Source: SFEL01 sp045603585 (GTDB taxonomy: Bacteria; Bacillota; Clostridia; Christensenellales; CAG-138). From it: DNA of 25,625 bases. The position numbers and the translations under genes are program-made. The stretch is from NCBI GenBank assembly GCA_045603585.1, contig JAZUMK010000001.1, positions 1-25,625 on the forward strand, written 5' to 3'. The notes under the pieces were generated by a model. That model made no database searches, was not told the origin of the DNA, and saw nothing but the letters and a program-made list of their open reading frames with translations. This document shows positions 21,328 through 25,625 of the stretch, piece by piece (the first letter of the stretch is position 1; each line of letters begins with the position of its first letter).

Positions 21328-22530
21328 TTACACTATCAGCAGGGGGTGCGAAAAGTCAAACTTTGCAGCGGAGGGGCAAGGGGCTGCCATGGCGGCAATG
21401 TCAGAGGCCATAAGGTCAGCTTCCAGCATATAACGCCGGTGATCGTTGAGCTGTTCAGCATCCGCAAAGCGGGTAACTACGGGAAGCGTGGCTTTTTCCT
21501 TCATATGGGACAGCAGATGTAAGGAATCTTTTCGCACGCCCAGTACGCGGATATACAGCCCATCCAGCTTATGCATGGGATTATCATAAATACCTAGCAG
21601 GGCGCACATGCATATGCGCTTAAGGCGGGCCATGGTATAGCGGCGGCTTTTTACCTGCTCAAGAACGGAATTTATATCCCCATGCTGCCTGCAGGCGGAA
21701 TACAGCAGATTTTCCAGGCCCTCGGATACATCGGGCAGGGCGGCAAGCTGCTGCTTTGTCATGCGTCTGAGGGCGTATACCGTCTCGCGGGAAAGGTTGT
21801 CAAGGGTTCGGGGGGCAAGAGCGGCTTGTACGGCGTTATTTATGCTTTCCAAAACATTTGGCGGAACAAGGTTATCGTGGGAAACGCCGATATTATGGGT
21901 CAGGCATTTGCGTATGGCGGATGCGCTGGCCATATTATTTATAAATTCAGGGCTGTCGTGGCCGGGACCCATGCGCGGGACCGTGACAGGCTGTATGGGG
22001 GAATCAAGGGCATTCAATGCGCGGATGTATTCTATGCCTAAAATGTCATTGGGGGAGTAAAGCAGATTATCTTCGCCCATGTATTGCTGCCATGCTCTGG
22101 CTCTGGCATCGGGATAGGAAAGGCCGCTGTCAAGGTTTGCCCTGATAAGCTGTCTCAATTGGTGGGATTCCCCGTCTGCCATGCGTGCTGCGGCTTTGAG
22201 GGCGGCTGTATCGCCGCTTTCGCTTCCAAAGGCAAGGAAATCGACAATGCCTGTGCCGTGAAGAATGCCGACACCGCCGGAAGCAAAGGCCTGAGCGCTG
22301 GCAAGGGAAAAGACAGCGGGAAGCAGCAGCACCATGTCTGCGCCGTTTTCCAGAGCCCACTTTGCCCTGAGGTGCTTGTCAAACATGGCGGGCTCGCCCC
22401 GCTGAACAAAATCTCCGCTCATCACAACTATGGCATGCTCAGCGCCCGAAAGCTCCTTTGCGGCTTTCAGGTGATGCTTATGCCCATTGTGGAAGGGGTT
22501 GTATTCGGCTATGATTCCAACGTTGCTCAT
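21328..22530 (-). CDS. tmcAL: tRNA(Met) cytidine acetate ligase TmcAL
   Basis: The 400-residue enzyme (YlbM family) acetylates the wobble cytidine of elongator tRNA-Met, using acetate and ATP. The nucleotidyltransferase motif GIIAEYNPFHNGHKHHL lies at the N-terminus, followed by VMSGDFVQRGEPAMFDKHLRA and FGSESGD. I start at the ATG at 22530, where the family begins. A start at 22548 adds six residues and has only AAAGG upstream. TATAAT lies 6 nt before the 22530 ATG, so the message may be leaderless. ylbJ follows on the same strand; it sits next to the acetate-kinase operon, whose pathway also handles acetate. Confidence 0.92.
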   Translation of the reverse strand: MSNVGIIAEYNPFHNGHKHHLKAAKELSGAEHAIVVMSGDFVQRGEPAMFDKHLRAKWALENGADMVLLLPAVFSLASAQAFASGGVGILHGTGIVDFLAFGSESGDTAALKAAARMADGESHQLRQLIRANLDSGLSYPDARARAWQQYMGEDNLLYSPNDILGIEYIRALNALDSPIQPVTVPRMGPGHDSPEFINNMASASAIRKCLTHNIGVSHDNLVPPNVLESINNAVQAALAPRTLDNLSRETVYALRRMTKQQLAALPDVSEGLENLLYSACRQHGDINSVLEQVKSRRYTMARLKRICMCALLGIYDNPMHKLDGLYIRVLGVRKDSLHLLSHMKEKATLPVVTRFADAEQLNDHRRYMLEADLMASDIAAMAAPCPSAAKFDFSHPLLIV

Positions 22531-22536
22531 GGATGT

Positions 22537-22542
22537 ATTATA
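22537..22542 (-). promoter_or_regulatory. -10 box of tmcAL, very close to its start codon
   Basis: TATAAT on minus, 6 nt before the ATG at 22530. No strong -35 is seen (TTCCAT at 18 nt). This implies a leaderless or near-leaderless transcript. Confidence 0.45.
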
Positions 22543-22632
22543 CACCATTCCGGGACCTTTATGGAAGAAGGTAAGGGGTGGGGAAGTTCAATGGAAAAAT
22601 TTCGCAGAACAGGGTATTTTTATGCCTTTGCG

Positions 22633-22669
22633 CTGTTGTATTTAATAATATTGTGTTATAATACAACAG
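22633..22669 (+). promoter_or_regulatory. pta-ackA promoter within a 10-bp inverted repeat
   Basis: CTGTTGTATT (22633-22642) and AATACAACAG (22660-22669) form a perfect 10-bp inverted repeat. TATAAT at 22657-22662 overlaps the right arm. TTGTAT at 22636-22641 would be a -35 at a short 15-nt spacing. A dimeric regulator could bind here. Confidence 0.6.
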
Positions 22670-22723
22670 TTAAGGTATGTACTCAATCAAATCACATACA
22701 TGCATTCTGAAAGGAGACAACCC

Positions 22724-23722
22724 ATGTCCATCATCGACACCATCAAAGCAAAAGCCAAGGCTGACCTGAAGCACATCGTACTTCCCGAGGGCAGCGAAGA
22801 GCGTACCGTACAGGCCGCCCGTCTCATTACCGATCAGGGCATCGCAAAGGTAACCCTCATTGGCAACATTGATGAGATCAAGGCCACTGCCGCAAAGTTC
22901 AACGTATCCGTTGACGATGTAGCTATGATCGATCCCGCCCAGTCCGAGCTTTATCCTGCATACTGCGAAAAGTTTGCAGAGATGCGCGCCAAGAAGGGCG
23001 TTACCCTTGAACAGGCACAGAAGACCATGCTGGATCCTCTCTTCTTTGCAGCAATGATGGTATACGATGACAAGGCAGACGGCTTTGTTTCCGGCGCTAT
23101 AAACACCACCGGCAACACCCTGCGTCCCGGTCTCCAGATAATCAAGACTGCCAAGGGCGTATCCACCGTATCCAGCTGCTTCATCATGGAAGTTCCCAAC
23201 AAGGCCTACGGTGATGACGGCATACTGGTATTCGGCGACTGCGCTGTAAATATCGATCCCAATGCCGAGCAGCTTGCAGCCATCGCCATCGGCTCCGCCC
23301 AGACCGCCAAGGCTCTCTGCGGCATGGATCCCCGCGTAGCAATGCTTTCCTTCTCCACAAAGGGCAGCGCAAAGCACGAGAACGTTGACAAGGTTGCAGA
23401 GGCGACCCGCCTTGTAAAGGAACTGGCTCCAGAGCTGAATGTTGACGGTGAGCTGCAGGCCGATGCCGCTCTGGTAGAAAAGGTTGGCCAGCTCAAGAGC
23501 CCCGGCAGCCCCGTTGCCGGTAAGGCAAACGTTCTGGTATTCCCCGACCTGCAGGCGGGCAATATAGGTTACAAGCTGGTTCAGCGTCTTGCAGGCGCTG
23601 AGGCCATCGGCCCTGTATGCCAGGGGTTTGCAAAGCCCATCAACGACCTGTCACGCGGCTGCAGCATTGAGGATATCGTATCCGTAGTTGCCATTACCGC
23701 CGTACAGGCACAGAACATGTAA
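22724..23722 (+). CDS. pta: Phosphate acetyltransferase
   Basis: The 332-residue enzyme converts acetyl-CoA and phosphate to acetyl phosphate. It has HIVLPEGSEERTVQAARLI near the start, then SPGSPVAGKANVLVFPDLQ and AGNIGYKLVQRL, all family signatures. I start at the ATG at 22724, with AAAGGAG 8 nt upstream, rather than an in-frame ATG at 22700. It lacks the N-terminal regulatory domain of long Pta proteins, as in Clostridia. ackA follows after 24 nt. Together they make ATP and acetate during fermentation. Confidence 0.97.
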   Translation: MSIIDTIKAKAKADLKHIVLPEGSEERTVQAARLITDQGIAKVTLIGNIDEIKATAAKFNVSVDDVAMIDPAQSELYPAYCEKFAEMRAKKGVTLEQAQKTMLDPLFFAAMMVYDDKADGFVSGAINTTGNTLRPGLQIIKTAKGVSTVSSCFIMEVPNKAYGDDGILVFGDCAVNIDPNAEQLAAIAIGSAQTAKALCGMDPRVAMLSFSTKGSAKHENVDKVAEATRLVKELAPELNVDGELQADAALVEKVGQLKSPGSPVAGKANVLVFPDLQAGNIGYKLVQRLAGAEAIGPVCQGFAKPINDLSRGCSIEDIVSVVAITAVQAQNM

Positions 23723-23746
23723 TAATCAACGGAGGATAAAATCACA

Positions 23747-24946
23747 ATGAAGATTCTGGTTATCAACGCAGGCAGTTCTTCCCTCAAGTATCAGCTCATG
23801 GATTCCGAGAGCGGTTATGTTATCGCCAAAGGTCTGTGCGAGCGTATCGGCATTGACGGCGCAATGACCTACAAGCCCACCGGCCGGGAGCCTGTTAAGT
23901 TTACCGATACCCTCAAGGATCATACCGATGCCATCAAGCTGGTAATCAATACCCTTACCGATGCCGAGATCGGCGTTGTAAAGAGCATGGATGAGATCGA
24001 TGCCGTTGGTCATCGTCTGGTACATGGCGGCGAAAAGTTTGCCAAGTCCGTTCTTATCACCGAGGAAGTTATTCAGACCGTTGAGAGTCTGAACAGCCTT
24101 GCTCCCCTCCACAACCCCGCAAACCTCATGGGTGTACGTGCCTGCATGGAGATCATGCCCGACGTTCCCATGGTAGCCGTATTTGATACTGCTTTCCATC
24201 AGACCATGCCCCGCGAGGCATTCCTCTATGGCCTTCCCTACGAAGCCTATACCGATCACATGGTACGCCGCTACGGTTTCCACGGCACCTCCCATCTCTA
24301 TGTTTCCCGCAAGGCCATCGAGATGCTGGGCAAGCCCGCTGAGGAGACCAAGGTCGTTACCTGCCATCTGGGCAACGGCTCTTCCATCAGCGCCGTAAAG
24401 GGCGGCAAGAGCATAGATACTTCCATGGGCCTCACTCCCCTTGAGGGCGTTCCCATGGGTACCCGCTGCGGCAGCATTGACCCCGCCATCGTAACCTACC
24501 TGATGGATAAGCTGGGCCTTGACGCAAAGGGCATTGACAACTACATGAACAAGAAGAGCGGCGTTATGGGCATCTCCGGCGTATCTTCCGACTTCCGCGA
24601 CATTACCGCCGCAGCAGCGGAGGGCAATGACCGCGCAAAGGCAGCCCTTGAGTGCTTTGCTTACCATGTAAAGAAGTACATCGGCGCATACTCCGCAGCA
24701 ATGGGCGGCGTTGATGCCATCGTATTCACCGCAGGCGTTGGCGAGAATCATCGTCTCCTGCGCGAAATGATACTTACCGGCCTTGATTACCTTGGCGCGG
24801 ATGTTGATTTCGAATACAACATGAGCTGCCCCGGCGGTCAGGATGTTGAGCTGACCAAGCCCGGCAGCAAGGTAAAGGTATACGTTATCCCCACCGATGA
24901 AGAGATGGTCATCGCTCAGGATACCGCAAGGCTTTCCGCAAAATAA
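23747..24946 (+). CDS. ackA: Acetate kinase
   Basis: The 399-residue enzyme makes ATP and acetate from acetyl phosphate. Family motifs are VINAGSSSLKYQLMD, HNPANL, FDTAFHQTMP, HLGNGSSISA, DTSMGLTPLEGVPMGTRCG and AGVGENHRLLRE. GGAGG lies 12 nt before the ATG. It ends the pta-ackA operon; a new promoter begins 6 nt after its stop, with no terminator between. Confidence 0.98.
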   Translation: MKILVINAGSSSLKYQLMDSESGYVIAKGLCERIGIDGAMTYKPTGREPVKFTDTLKDHTDAIKLVINTLTDAEIGVVKSMDEIDAVGHRLVHGGEKFAKSVLITEEVIQTVESLNSLAPLHNPANLMGVRACMEIMPDVPMVAVFDTAFHQTMPREAFLYGLPYEAYTDHMVRRYGFHGTSHLYVSRKAIEMLGKPAEETKVVTCHLGNGSSISAVKGGKSIDTSMGLTPLEGVPMGTRCGSIDPAIVTYLMDKLGLDAKGIDNYMNKKSGVMGISGVSSDFRDITAAAAEGNDRAKAALECFAYHVKKYIGAYSAAMGGVDAIVFTAGVGENHRLLREMILTGLDYLGADVDFEYNMSCPGGQDVELTKPGSKVKVYVIPTDEEMVIAQDTARLSAK

Positions 24947-24951
24947 TATAG

Positions 24952-24980
24952 TTGACAAATCAACGCCTTACAGCTAAAAT
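24952..24980 (+). promoter_or_regulatory. Promoter of the yceD-rpmF unit
   Basis: TTGACA (24952-24957), 17-nt spacer, TAAAAT (24975-24980), directly after ackA. Confidence 0.88.
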
Positions 24981-25010
24981 AGTGAAGGTGTGCTTTCGAA
25001 AGGGAAAATT

Positions 25011-25520
25011 ATGAAGTTAAACGTGGCACAGGAGCTCAAGCAGCCCGGAAGGGTGGGCAGGAGCCATATGGAAGAAGACCTTGGCCATCAGGAATATCTG
25101 GGCCGAGTGTTAAGCTTTGCTTCCCCGCTGGCCATAGATGCCGAGTATATATACGACGGCGAAGGCTTCAACCTTCGGGGTACTATTACCACCAGGCTCA
25201 ATTCCGAATGCGCCCTCTGCGGCAAACCATTTACCGAGCCCCTCTCCTTCGATTTTGACGAGCGTTTCGTCAGGGAGCCGGGCGAGGATGAAGAATGCTA
25301 CGCTTACAGCGGCGAAACATTGGAAATTGGCCAAATGGTCCTGGATAACCTCTTTCTGAACCTGCCTGTTTACAGCAAGTGCAGCGAGGATTGCAAAGGA
25401 CTTTGCCCGGTTTGCGGGTGCGATTTGAACACAGTACAGTGTTCCTGCGTGATAGAGGATGCGAAAGAAAATCCCTTCGCGGCTCTGGAACAGCTGTTGT
25501 ATCACGATAAGGAGGTGTAA
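25011..25520 (+). CDS. yceD: DUF177 (YceD/YlbN) protein
   Basis: The 169-residue protein belongs to the DUF177 family nearly always found before rpmF. It has two cysteine clusters: CALCGKPF in the middle, and CSEDCKGLCPVCGCDLN followed by QCSC near the end, likely metal-binding. I start at the ATG at 25011, after AAAGGG; an in-frame GTG at 24990 lies close to the promoter. Known members are tied to rRNA or ribosome biogenesis. It ends 2 nt before rpmF, whose ribosome-binding site overlaps its stop. Confidence 0.9.
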   Translation: MKLNVAQELKQPGRVGRSHMEEDLGHQEYLGRVLSFASPLAIDAEYIYDGEGFNLRGTITTRLNSECALCGKPFTEPLSFDFDERFVREPGEDEECYAYSGETLEIGQMVLDNLFLNLPVYSKCSEDCKGLCPVCGCDLNTVQCSCVIEDAKENPFAALEQLLYHDKEV

Positions 25521-25522
25521 CC

Positions 25523-25625
25523 ATGGCAGTCCCTAAGAGAAAAACGTCTAAGGCAAGGCGCGACCAGCGCAGAGCAAACTGGAAGTTGACCGTTCCCGGT
25601 ATCGTGGAATGTCCGCAGTGCCATG
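25523..25625 (+). CDS. rpmF: 50S ribosomal protein L32 (5' part)
   Basis: The window ends inside this gene after 34 full codons. The start MAVPKRKTSKARRDQRRANW and the zinc-knuckle beginning CPQCH identify L32, a component of the large subunit. AAGGAGGTG upstream overlaps the yceD stop. The full protein should be about 60 residues. Confidence 0.95.
   Translation, partial: MAVPKRKTSKARRDQRRANWKLTVPGIVECPQCH

Overview
The window looks like a spore-forming member of the Clostridia (low-to-mid GC Firmicutes). The signs are: a YlbJ-type sporulation membrane protein, two coat-F-like spore coat genes, strong AGGAGG ribosome-binding sites, consensus sigma-A promoters, a Pta-AckA acetate pathway, and the Firmicutes gene order rsmD-coaD ... 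ylbJ-tmcAL ... yceD-rpmF. I cannot name the genus from sequence alone.

Layout. 1-457 has no protein gene. It holds two tandem structured RNAs with the same 3' core, each ending in an intrinsic terminator. 458-2100 is an accessory patch: a small XRE-type regulator divergent from a secreted, sortase-signal-bearing protein that looks truncated and mosaic, then a ribbon-helix-helix protein. A tRNA-Leu(TAA) follows. 2400-6275 holds an AbgA-like M20 amidohydrolase, a hidden 42-residue Asn/Gln-rich mini-protein, a metal-dependent amidohydrolase and a membrane-anchored alpha/beta hydrolase. 6289-8171 (minus strand) has an unusual short-chain dehydrogenase and the Mrp-type Fe-S carrier ATPase. 8230-10754 is a cysteine desulfurase-ThiI operon that supplies sulfur for tRNA 4-thiouridine. 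10802-12197 encodes a DUF3298-like lipoprotein with an acidic tail plus an eight-cysteine mini-protein. 12254-12811 holds the two coat proteins.

12900-16082 is a tightly packed housekeeping run: recX, a P1-family peptidase, acpS, nnrD and 5-formyl-THF cyclo-ligase. 16099-18151 is rsmD, coaD and a SepIVA/DivIVA-like coiled-coil protein with a poly-Asp tail. Then come a 279-bp MITE-like element with terminal inverted repeats and a three-gene cassette (18487-20288) of an ExbB/TolQ/MotA-like channel subunit and two ExbD/TolR-like partners. These sit exactly between coaD and ylbJ, inside otherwise conserved synteny. ylbJ and tmcAL follow on the minus strand. pta-ackA, then yceD and the start of rpmF, close the window.

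The most interesting candidates are the ExbB/ExbD-like cassette in a cell that should lack an outer membrane, the tandem 5' RNAs, the Asn/Gln-rich mini-gene, and the 9-bp iterated operator at 687-731. Functional statements are homology judgements by eye; no searches were run.
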